A stretch of DNA of 64,000 nucleotides from the NCBI GenBank assembly GCA_035280505.1, contig DATEFT010000635.1:13837-77836 (forward strand). Reading direction: 5' to 3'. The position numbers and the translations under genes are program-made. The first letter of the stretch is position 1. Every line of letters begins with the position of its first letter. A model generated the notes under the pieces. It made no database searches. It was not told where the DNA came from and saw only the letters and a list, made by a program, of their open reading frames with translations. The stretch comes from JAKEHZ01 sp035280505. Lineage in GTDB: Bacteria > Acidobacteriota > Blastocatellia > RBC074. Of the stretch, positions 1 to 7,768 are shown piece by piece.

Positions 1-1
1 C

Positions 2-1558
2 CAGGTGCTGACCGCGCTCGGTCCGGGCGGACTGAACCGGCCGGATCTGCAGGCGGTCCTGGGGCAGAACCTGACCGTCGTGCAGTTGCTGAATTATGGA
101 TTCCCGGCCTCGCTCAACCAGGGATACGGCAATCCCAGCGCCGATCTTTCGGGGTACCTCTTCGGGACCTACGCGCAAGACGGCGTGCAACTGAAGCCCA
201 ATCTGTTCCTGAACTTCGGTCTCCGCTACGATTACGACAAACCTCCGGCCGGAGTGAATCGCGATCGGAACAATTTCAGCCCGCGAATCGGTTTCTCGTA
301 CGATCCGTTCAAATCCGGCAAGACCGTGATCCGCGGCGGCGGCGGAATGTTCTACCAACCGCTCTTCACGGCGACGGCCTTCATCTCGACGATTCTGGGC
401 GGCGGACAGATCAGCAATATCCTGGTCACGGCCGATCCCTTGATCTCGCCGATCGATCCGAATTCATTTTGCGGCCGGCAGCTAGCGACCTCCAGAGTGC
501 CGCCGTCCGCCTGCTTCTACCAGTCACTGGCCGCGCAGGGCGTGATCACGCTCCCGTCGACCTCCACGATTCCTGAATCGGCCTACCAGCAACTGCTGGG
601 CCTGAACCGCGCGGGGAGCGTCAATCGGGCGGTGCTGCGGCTGGCCGACAACGTCGTCAATCCGTATAGTTTTCAGGGCAGCATCGGGATCGATCATGAG
701 TTCGGCCGTGACTTCTTCGTCTCGGTCAACTATCAGCTCAATCACGGCGTGAACCTGATCCGAAGCCGCCAGATCAACGCGCTCCCCAATCCCAACCGGC
801 TGGATGCGCTGGGGCGCCCATCCCTCACCGGACGCGCCGACCAGACGAAACTGATCGACTATATCTATGAGACGGGCGGCAATTCGATCTATCACAGCAT
901 GCAGGTGGAGGTGAATCGCAAGTTCGGCCGTTACTATCAGTTGATCGGAGCCTACACGCTGAGCAAGGCGATCGACGACGCGACCGATCTCGCTTTCGGA
1001 CAGGGTCCGCAAGACCCGACCAACCCCGGAGCCGATCGCGGTCTTTCGGCGTTCGATGTCCGGCAACGGCTCACGCTCACCTCGCTGATCGATAGTCCGT
1101 TTAAAGGCGGCAGCGGCAAACCGCTCTATCAGCGGGTGCTCGCCAACTTCTACTTCTCGCCGATCGCGACCGTGCGCTCCGGTTTCCCATTCAACATCGT
1201 CACCGGAATCGACGTCAACCTGGACAACAACATCAACGATCGTCCCTTTGCGGTCGGAAGAAATACCGGCCTCGGGCCCGGATTCTTCGCGATGGATCTG
1301 CGAATCGGTCGCCGGTTCCCGCTCGGAGCCGACGGTTCGCGTTCGATCGAGGCGATCTTCGATACTTTCAATCTCTTCAACCGCGCCAACTACAAAGACC
1401 TGAACAACAACACCAGCGGACAGCTCTATCTCGACCGGGCCGGTTTCTCGGATGTCCGCGTGGCAGGTTGTACGGACCGGGCGACGAGCGCCCTCTGCGG
1501 GTTCACCGCGGCTTACGACCCACGCATTATTCAACTCGCGGTCAAGCTCAACTTCTAA
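2..1558 (+). CDS. TonB-dependent receptor, Oar-like (C-terminal part, cut by window start)
   Basis: The frame is open from the first bases of the window, so the N-terminus lies outside it. The visible 518 residues are the outer-membrane beta-barrel part of a large TonB-dependent receptor: repeated amphipathic strands, DNNINDRPFAVGRNTG, TFNLFNRANY, and a C-terminal phenylalanine (QLAVKLNF) typical of proteins inserted by the BAM machinery. It aligns by eye along its whole length with the two complete receptors downstream (3231 and 7769), including cysteines in the segments around CGRQL/CFYQSL and GCTDRATSALCGF. The ligand is unknown. A TonB-domain gene follows 157 bp later, the same pairing seen at 7769-12210. 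Confidence 0.9.
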   Translation, partial: QVLTALGPGGLNRPDLQAVLGQNLTVVQLLNYGFPASLNQGYGNPSADLSGYLFGTYAQDGVQLKPNLFLNFGLRYDYDKPPAGVNRDRNNFSPRIGFSYDPFKSGKTVIRGGGGMFYQPLFTATAFISTILGGGQISNILVTADPLISPIDPNSFCGRQLATSRVPPSACFYQSLAAQGVITLPSTSTIPESAYQQLLGLNRAGSVNRAVLRLADNVVNPYSFQGSIGIDHEFGRDFFVSVNYQLNHGVNLIRSRQINALPNPNRLDALGRPSLTGRADQTKLIDYIYETGGNSIYHSMQVEVNRKFGRYYQLIGAYTLSKAIDDATDLAFGQGPQDPTNPGADRGLSAFDVRQRLTLTSLIDSPFKGGSGKPLYQRVLANFYFSPIATVRSGFPFNIVTGIDVNLDNNINDRPFAVGRNTGLGPGFFAMDLRIGRRFPLGADGSRSIEAIFDTFNLFNRANYKDLNNNTSGQLYLDRAGFSDVRVAGCTDRATSALCGFTAAYDPRIIQLAVKLNF

Positions 1559-1611
1559 CTGGAATTGAGATCGCACGGCTCTCGCAGACCGTGGCGAATT
1601 CCTGGAGAGAA

Positions 1612-1652
1612 CGGAACGACGGAAAAGGAGAACTCCTTTTCCGTCTGTTCCG
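1612..1652. repeat. long intergenic hairpin
   Basis: GACGGAAAAGGAG (1618-1630) and CTCCTTTTCCGTC (1633-1645) form a perfect 13-bp stem with a two-base loop. It is extended by CGGAAC (1612-1617) and GTTCCG (1647-1652) around one bulged base. It lies between the receptor stop and the TonB-like gene. There is no clean U-tract, so it may be an attenuating or mRNA-stabilising hairpin, not a simple terminator. Confidence 0.6.
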
Positions 1653-1679
1653 CCTGCTTTTCCGTCATTCGCGGTATTG

Positions 1680-1685
1680 TATAAT
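1680..1685 (+). promoter_or_regulatory. possible -10 box before TonB-like gene
   Basis: TATAAT lies 31 bp upstream of the start codon at 1716. No convincing -35 box sits 16-18 bp upstream, so the call rests on the perfect -10 alone. Confidence 0.35.
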
Positions 1686-1715
1686 CTACCCGAACGATCA
1701 TAGATCAGGAGTGAG

Positions 1716-2753
1716 ATGAAGACCTCTGCGATGATCATAGCAATGGCGTTGCTGCTGTGTGCGGAGATCCGGGTCGCGGCCCAGACGGAGTCGTTCGAGA
1801 AGCAGGCCGTGGCGCTGGTCCGGCAGATGCCGGCCTCCGCGCTCGACACGGAGTTGCCCAAACTTCCGTTCTCCACCTGGCTCACCCAACAGCTTGGCCC
1901 GCAAGCCGGCATCGTCTGGCAATTGACCGAATGCGGCGCCCCGATCAGGGACTCCGACCAGGCCGAGCCGGATCTGCGCGCCTGTACGGAGGTCAACGCC
2001 AGCCTGCCCGACGGCAGCAAGGTGATCATCGCCGTCATGGTCGGGACGTTCAAGAAAGGAATCATCGGGACTCCGATCTTCTATTACGCCGTCGTGGAAC
2101 GCGGCGAACAGCTCTATCAGATTGGCCGGTTGCACGAGGTCCCGCAGTCGATCTCCAAAGACAAGGCTCCGCTGGCGGTCCGGGGCTCTTCAAAATCGAG
2201 GGATCATTTCATCAAGTTGCCGGCCATCAATCTGGATCAGTTCGATCGACAAGAGCGGACCGACCAGCAGTATCTCTTCGGAACCCAGCTCTTCTCACGG
2301 GCCAATCAGCCCTGGCTGCCGCTCCCTCGAGCGGACCTGGAAGAGAATGTGGTTCCGCCGCCCACCGCCCCAGCATTCGCCAAATCAGGCACCAAACCGG
2401 GCGCCAAACCGGGCGCCAAACCGGGCCTCCCCTCCATTCCATCCGCCGAGACTGATTCATCGCCGCAGAGGGTCTCGGAGGGCGTCATCCAGGGCCAGAC
2501 CATCACCCGAGTCAAACCGATCTACCCGCCCGCCGCCCGCATGCTGAACCTGAACGGAATGGTCATGGTCGAGATCACGATCTCGGAGACCGGCCAGGTG
2601 ACGGCCGCCCACGCCACCAGCGGACATAAAGCCCTGCGCTCACCGGCCGAGGACGCCGCCTACAAATGGGTCTTCAGACCGACGCTGCTCAACGGCGATC
2701 CAGTCAAGGTTCAAAGTATCCTGACCTTCATCTTCACGCCCGGCGGAAAATAA
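1716..2753 (+). CDS. exported protein with TonB C-terminal domain
   Basis: 345 aa. Residues 1-23 look like a cleavable signal peptide ending AAQ. Residues 24-175 form an unrecognised domain (PKLPFSTWLTQQLGPQAG, WQLTECGAPI, ASLPDGSKVIIAVMVGTFKK), then a Pro-rich linker with GAKP repeats (about 222-235). The last 90 residues are a TonB_C domain (ITRVKPIYPPAARMLNLNG, VEITISETGQV, KWVFRPTLLNG). TonB_C domains normally contact receptor TonB boxes, which fits the adjacent receptor gene. Unlike classical TonB there is no obvious retained N-terminal membrane anchor unless the signal sequence is uncleaved. The SD AGGAG is well placed before the ATG. A paralogue lies at 11200. Confidence 0.82.
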   Translation: MKTSAMIIAMALLLCAEIRVAAQTESFEKQAVALVRQMPASALDTELPKLPFSTWLTQQLGPQAGIVWQLTECGAPIRDSDQAEPDLRACTEVNASLPDGSKVIIAVMVGTFKKGIIGTPIFYYAVVERGEQLYQIGRLHEVPQSISKDKAPLAVRGSSKSRDHFIKLPAINLDQFDRQERTDQQYLFGTQLFSRANQPWLPLPRADLEENVVPPPTAPAFAKSGTKPGAKPGAKPGLPSIPSAETDSSPQRVSEGVIQGQTITRVKPIYPPAARMLNLNGMVMVEITISETGQVTAAHATSGHKALRSPAEDAAYKWVFRPTLLNGDPVKVQSILTFIFTPGGK

Positions 2754-3230
2754 CAGGCGGATCGAGGCCCGATGTATAAATCATAATAGACGGCCGGCAG
2801 GTTAAAGTTATTGACTTCACGAGGTAAAAACTATAGCTTAGCCCTCGTTTGTTATTAACCATAGTCTACTAACTTATAACGATGCCAACATTGTTCTGAT
2901 AGAGACTGCTATTTTGTTCTTAGATCTAAGCCAGGAGCGATAACTTCGATCAGCCCTATTCCGATCAGCCCCCGCGCTGCGCGCCCCAATAAACCAAGAC
3001 CCGGCAAAGACCCAATGGAGATCCTCACCACCACACGCTCGGCGTGATTGGCGTCCTCACTGCTGGATCCGGTGCTGCCCGGAGAAGCAGCCTCGCGACA
3101 TTCTCACTCTCGGCGCCGCTCTATCAAAACAATCATCATTCTTGTGCGCTGCTCCACCATCCCGCTCCAGCGGAGGGTCGGGTGAGTTGTGCCTGATCGA
3201 GGCGGCGAACAATCGGTAATTGGAGGTTAA
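2754..3230 (+). other. 477-bp gene-free leader region of receptor gene
   Basis: No credible coding sequence is seen. The first part is AT-rich and carries the promoter-like pair at 2811-2837. The rest is probably a transcribed leader of nearly 400 nt ending in the SD GGAGG just before the receptor start. I recognise no known riboswitch in it. Confidence 0.5.
2811..2837 (+). promoter_or_regulatory. promoter-like element shared by two receptor genes
   Basis: TTGACT (2811-2816), a 15-bp spacer, then TATAGCTTA from 2832. The same arrangement (TTGACA, 15 bp, TATAGCTTA) occurs at 7286-7315 upstream of the next receptor. The spacer is shorter than the sigma70 optimum, but the recurrence supports a real element. 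Confidence 0.5.
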
Positions 3231-6200
3231 ATGCTCAGAGATCTAGTAAGGGTATGCTACGTGTTCAGCCTGCTGCTCCTGACCGCCGGGCCCGGTCTGG
3301 CCCAGGCGCAGAGTGCTTCAGCCGATCTGACCGGTTCCGTCGCGGACCCGTCGAAGGCGGTGGTCTCCGGGGCGACCGTCACGGCGGTCAATCTCGAGAC
3401 CGGGTTGATTCGAGTCGCGACGTCCGACCTCACCGGCGTCTATCGCGTCTCGCTGCTGCCGCCCGGCTGCTACGAGTTGAAGGTTCGCGCCGAGGGCTTC
3501 AACGTCCAGGTCAAGCGCAACATCATGCTGACCGTCGGCCAGACGGCGCTGATCAATTTCGATCTGGCGCTCGGCGTCAAGACCGAGACCGAGGTGATCG
3601 AGACCAGCACGCCGGTGATCGAGATGGAACGGACCCATCAGTCATCGACCATCACCCAGAGGCCGATCGATAACCTGCCGCTCAATGGACGCAACTTCCT
3701 GGATTTCGCCCGGCTCACACCCGGCGTGGTCGAGGAGAGCCCGGCGGTGGCGAAGGTCCTGGTTCCTCAACTCCCGACCTCCGGGCTCTCGTTCGCCGGG
3801 CAGAATGGACGCTCCAACAGCATCCAGATCGACGGGGTCGACAATAACGACATCACCAGCAACGGGGTGCGCCCGACCATCAGTCAGGAGGCGGTCCGGG
3901 AGTTCCAGATCAATCGTCATGGCTACAATGCCGAGTTCGGCCGCGCCAGCGGCGGAGTCATCAACATCGTCTCCAAGAGCGGCTCGAACGAACTGCACGG
4001 AAACCTCTACGACTATTTCCGCAACGAGCGGCTCGACGCGCGCAACGTCTTCGCCTCGGCCTATCGGCAGGATCCGCCCTTCAAACGCAATCAGCCCGGT
4101 TTCACGCTCGGCGGTCCCCTGCAGCGAGATCGAACCTTCTTCTTCGCCTCATATGAAGGACTGATCAGGCGCGAATCGACGATCTCGACGATCCTGGCCG
4201 ATCCCTGGATCCTCAATCCGACGACCGGCCAGCAGTCCCTGATCGCCCCGCTGCTCGGATCGACCAACCCGGATGACGTCCTCCTGGGTCAACAGTTGCA
4301 GGCGCTGCTGACGACCACGGCCAACAGCGCACCTCAATCGATCGGCCCGGCTCTCCAGCAGAACCGCGCCACCTATCACTACCTCGCCGCGTCGACCGGA
4401 ATCTTTCCCGTCAACGAGACCTCGAACACGGGCAGCCTCCGGATCGACCATGCTTTCAGCGAGCAGGACTATCTCTTCTCCAGATACAACCTGACCAACG
4501 ACAGCCAGCGGAATATCGGGATCGGCGGCCTCTTCGCGCCCTCGGCCGGTTTCGACTTGGCGATCATCGATCACACCTACGTCCTCGGCGAGACGCATCT
4601 CTTCCGGGGCGGTTCGACCAACGAACTGCGGCTCCAACTGGTCCGCAATGCCTTCAACGCCAACACGGTCGATCCCTTCGGCCCGCATTACCAGATCGCC
4701 GGGATCGGCACCTTCGGGCGCGACTTCACCGCCCCCTCGAATCGCACGCAATGGCGCGGGCAGGTGCTGGACAACTACAGCGTCAAATGGGGCCGCCATA
4801 ATTTCAAACTGGGCGGCGATTTCAACCGCTATGCGTTCGAGGTCTACAATCCGGTCTTCGGCGGCGGCAACATCGATTTCACCCAGTTGCCGATTCCGCT
4901 CGGCGCGGTCTTGAACGGCAAGACCCAAGCGCAATTGAACGCGGCGCTCTCCAGGTTGGGACGACCCGAACTCGGCTCGGTGCTCCTCCAACCGCTGACC
5001 ACGGTGCAACAGATCAATTTCGGATTGCCCAGCGCGATCAACCAGGGCTACGGCAATCCCAACACGAACCTGAACGGCAGCATCCTGGGGCTCTATCTGC
5101 AGGACGGCCTGCAGATCAAACCCGATCTCTATTTGAGTTTCGGCCTTCGTTACGACTACGAACTGCAACCGGACGGCACGCCCCGCGACGGCAACAACCT
5201 GGGCCCGCGCTTCGGGTTCACCTATACCCCGTTCAAAGGCGGCAAGACCTTGATCCGGGGCGGCGGCGGCCTCTACTATCAATCGCTCTACACGGCGACC
5301 GCCTTCATCTCCACGATCCTGGGCCGGGGACAGATCAGCAACGTCCTGGTCTCGGCCGATCCGCTGCTGACGCCGATCGCCGCCAATTCGCCTTGCGGTC
5401 AGGCGCTGGCGTCCGGCCTGCAGCCGTCCTTCTGTTTCTATCAGCAATTGGTCGCCGGCGGCCGATTGAGTTTCTCCCCGACCTCGACGATCCCGGAGTC
5501 GGCCTATTCGGATCTGCTCGGACTGACGCGCCAAACGAGCGCCAACCGCGTGATCCTCAGGCTGGACAACAATGCCGTCAACCCCTACAGCGTTCAGGGC
5601 AGCCTCGGCATCGACCATCAGTTCGGGCGCGACCTCTCGCTCTCGGTCAACTACCTGATCAATCGCGGCACCAAGTTGATCCGAACCCGCCAGGTCAATG
5701 CCCTGCCGAACACCGTGATGACCGACGCCTTCGGACGCCCGGCGCTGACCAACCGCGTCGACCCGACCAGGCTGGCGGATTACGTCTATGAGACGGCGGG
5801 GAGTTCGATCTATCACGGTCTGGCCGTCTCTCTCAACAAACGGTTGAGCCGGCATTACCAGTTGATCGGAGCCTATACCTTCGGCAAGGCCATCGACGAC
5901 GTGACGGATCTCAACTTCGAACAGGGTCCGCAAGACCCGACCCGGATCGGGGCCGACCGGAGTCTCTCGTCATTCAACGTCAGCCACCGGCTTTCGTTGA
6001 CCTCGCTCTTCGACAGCCCGTTCCGGGGCGGCGCCGGGAGACCGCTCTACGATCGGATCCTCGCCGATTTCTATCTCTCGCCGATCCTGACCCTCCGGTC
6101 CGGTTTCCCCTTCAACATTCGGACCGGAATCGACGTGAATATGGACAACAACAACAACGACCGGCCCTTCGCCGTCGGGAGAAATACCGGCCTCGGACCC

Positions 6201-6479
6201 GGATTCTTCACCACGGATCTGCGGATCGGCCGCCGGTTCCGGCTCAGCCCCGACAGCCCGCGCACCATCGAGGCCATCTTCGACACCTTCAACCTCTTCA
6301 ATCGGGTCAACTATAAAGAGGTGAACGGCAACACCGGCGGCGTGCTCTATCTCGAACAGTTGGGAATCACCGATTTCCGCGTGACCGGCTGTGCCGACCG
6401 GGCCGCCAGCAGCTTCTGCGGCTTCACCTCCGCCTATGAACCGCGCGTCATTCAACTGGCGGTGAAACTCAATTTCTAA
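3231..6479 (+). CDS. TonB-dependent receptor, Oar-like
   Basis: 1082 aa outer-membrane protein. Residues 1-26 are a signal peptide ending AQAQS. About 28-115 is a carboxypeptidase-regulatory-like domain (ADLTGSVADPSKAVVSGATV, YRVSLLPPGCYELKVRAEGF). About 118-260 is the plug (LPLNGRNFLDFARLTPGVVE, IQIDGVDNNDI, EFGRASGGVINIVSKSGSN). The rest is a long beta-barrel ending QLAVKLNF. The substrate cannot be read from sequence; relatives are assigned to uptake of large ligands or to adhesion. The start is supported by the SD GGAGG 5 bp upstream. The last roughly 520 residues are closely related to the fragment at the window start, and the whole protein to the receptor at 7769, indicating tandem duplication. 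Confidence 0.93.
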   Translation: MLRDLVRVCYVFSLLLLTAGPGLAQAQSASADLTGSVADPSKAVVSGATVTAVNLETGLIRVATSDLTGVYRVSLLPPGCYELKVRAEGFNVQVKRNIMLTVGQTALINFDLALGVKTETEVIETSTPVIEMERTHQSSTITQRPIDNLPLNGRNFLDFARLTPGVVEESPAVAKVLVPQLPTSGLSFAGQNGRSNSIQIDGVDNNDITSNGVRPTISQEAVREFQINRHGYNAEFGRASGGVINIVSKSGSNELHGNLYDYFRNERLDARNVFASAYRQDPPFKRNQPGFTLGGPLQRDRTFFFASYEGLIRRESTISTILADPWILNPTTGQQSLIAPLLGSTNPDDVLLGQQLQALLTTTANSAPQSIGPALQQNRATYHYLAASTGIFPVNETSNTGSLRIDHAFSEQDYLFSRYNLTNDSQRNIGIGGLFAPSAGFDLAIIDHTYVLGETHLFRGGSTNELRLQLVRNAFNANTVDPFGPHYQIAGIGTFGRDFTAPSNRTQWRGQVLDNYSVKWGRHNFKLGGDFNRYAFEVYNPVFGGGNIDFTQLPIPLGAVLNGKTQAQLNAALSRLGRPELGSVLLQPLTTVQQINFGLPSAINQGYGNPNTNLNGSILGLYLQDGLQIKPDLYLSFGLRYDYELQPDGTPRDGNNLGPRFGFTYTPFKGGKTLIRGGGGLYYQSLYTATAFISTILGRGQISNVLVSADPLLTPIAANSPCGQALASGLQPSFCFYQQLVAGGRLSFSPTSTIPESAYSDLLGLTRQTSANRVILRLDNNAVNPYSVQGSLGIDHQFGRDLSLSVNYLINRGTKLIRTRQVNALPNTVMTDAFGRPALTNRVDPTRLADYVYETAGSSIYHGLAVSLNKRLSRHYQLIGAYTFGKAIDDVTDLNFEQGPQDPTRIGADRSLSSFNVSHRLSLTSLFDSPFRGGAGRPLYDRILADFYLSPILTLRSGFPFNIRTGIDVNMDNNNNDRPFAVGRNTGLGPGFFTTDLRIGRRFRLSPDSPRTIEAIFDTFNLFNRVNYKEVNGNTGGVLYLEQLGITDFRVTGCADRAASSFCGFTSAYEPRVIQLAVKLNF

Positions 6480-6506
6480 AGATTCTCTTGACCGAATCGA
6501 TGGCTA

Positions 6507-6570
6507 GACCGCGAAATCCGCGAAACACGCTGAATCAGCATTTTTTCGCGGATTTCGCGGGTTTCGCGGC
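6507..6570. repeat. CCGCGAAA palindromic repeat (family 1)
   Basis: The left arm carries CCGCGAAATCCGCGAAA and the right arm TTTTCGCGGATTTCGCGG. It lies directly after the receptor stop codon and can form a long hairpin. Seven similar copies occur elsewhere in the window, all intergenic. Confidence 0.8.
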
Positions 6571-6700
6571 TTGAATCCAACCCGCCCCCCGCGCCGGTCC
6601 CCGGTTCCGGAAGTGGCCGTCAGCCCTAGCATGATGTGGAAGCTTTATGATATGTTTCGGAACTTCGTGATCATCAGAGATTTTTAGAAGGAGTTTTTCA

Positions 6701-6937
6701 ATGGCTAAGAGATGTCAGGTCACGGGCAAGAAGCCCATGTCCGGTAACAATGTTTCACACGCGAACAACAAAACGAAACGCCGTTTTGAACCGAATCTGC
6801 AACATCACCGTTTCTGGGTGCCGAGCGAAGGCCGCTGGGTGCGGCTGCGGGTGACCGCTCGTGGAATCAAGACCATCGACAAGCTCGGAATCGAAAAAGT
6901 GCTGGCCGAGATCCGCGCGCGCGGCGAAAAGGTCTAG
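6701..6937 (+). CDS. rpmB: 50S ribosomal protein L28 (bL28)
   Basis: 78 aa, the normal length for bL28. The N-terminus MAKRCQVTGKKPMSGNNVSH and the RRFEPNLQ segment are diagnostic. It is a structural component of the large ribosomal subunit. The first cysteine is present, but the usual four-cysteine zinc set is not, so this is the zinc-free form. SD AAGGAG lies before the ATG. It stands alone between two receptor genes, not beside rpmG, and the family 1 palindromes on both sides suggest an independent transcription unit. Confidence 0.97.
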   Translation: MAKRCQVTGKKPMSGNNVSHANNKTKRRFEPNLQHHRFWVPSEGRWVRLRVTARGIKTIDKLGIEKVLAEIRARGEKV

Positions 6938-6974
6938 TCCGTCGACTCGAAAAGTAACTGCGCGGCCTGCACAT

Positions 6975-7032
6975 TTCTTAAACTGCGAATACGCGAAGAG
7001 TCGATCCAATTCGCGTATTTCGTAGTTTAGAA
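6975..7032. repeat. palindromic repeat (family 1 variant) after rpmB
   Basis: A 23-base left arm (6975-6997) containing GCGAATACGCGAA faces a right arm (7010-7032) containing TTCGCGTATTTCG with few mismatches. It could act as a transcription end for rpmB, although no U-tract follows. Confidence 0.7.
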
Positions 7033-7285
7033 GTGACCAACCCGAGTACCTGGTTTTTAACTCCGACCTTCCAAGAATAACCTTCGAAGTACCTCGAGTT
7101 TACAATTGGTACCCGCCAAGTTAGCGAATATTCAGCCAATACCTACTCGCCTGGTAAGGAAAATACCTACAAATTCCGTACCAATACAACATTTTTGATG
7201 CCGATATTATAGGGATAAGCCATCATCGATCAATCACTTATCGATAAAAAGCCGGATCGCCGCAGGGGCTGGTAGCAGTAATCCA

Positions 7286-7315
7286 TTGACATCTCCCTGC
7301 GAAATGTATAGCTTA
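7286..7315 (+). promoter_or_regulatory. promoter-like element shared by two receptor genes
   Basis: TTGACA (7286-7291), a 15-bp spacer and TATAGCTTA (7307-7315). It matches the element at 2811 in both boxes and in spacing. It lies 454 bp upstream of the receptor start. Confidence 0.55.
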
Positions 7316-7385
7316 TCGGCGCTCCTCATCAAAATGTGAACTGGTCAAGACGTGTACTAACGATTATTCATATTTATTTTATATC

Positions 7386-7438
7386 ATCTTAAGAGGTGCT
7401 GTTCCCTCTTTCACTTTGCCTCTTAAGATTCGGAACAG
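7386..7438 (+). other. interleaved inverted repeats in receptor leader
   Basis: ATCTTAAGAGG (7386-7396) pairs with CCTCTTAAGAT (7419-7429), and CTGTTCC (7399-7405) pairs with GGAACAG (7432-7438). The order A-B-A'-B' means that the RNA could form either two exclusive hairpins or a pseudoknot. The role is unknown. Confidence 0.5.
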
Positions 7439-7768
7439 ATAGGCACAGCCAATCACGACTCGCTTCAAAACTATGACCCCCGTGCAGGAGCCCCGTTAGT
7501 TAGTCCTAAGCGAGATGTAGCAGCGCAAATCAGAGAATTACACCGTTTCGCCCGATGTGAACCTTATCATCACAACCGGGTGGGGCCTCATATCGCAAAG
7601 CGCAGTCACGCTCTACGCTCGCCCATATCATACTTTTTTCAAGGCAATTATGGATTCTTAAATGCCGCTCCGCGCGCATCTTCCCCCAAGGCGATGCAAG
7701 CGGAATAGATACGACTAACTTGCAGCGCGGCAGTCCTTGCCGCTCGGTCGAGCTAAGAAGGAGGTCCA

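Larger units (their letters stand above)
7033..7768 (+). other. 736-bp gene-free leader region of receptor gene
   Basis: No credible gene is seen. The sequence is more AT-rich than its neighbours. It holds the receptor promoter-like element (7286-7315) and an interleaved pair of inverted repeats (7386-7438). If transcription starts near 7320, the leader is about 450 nt, similar to that of the receptor at 3231. Confidence 0.5.
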
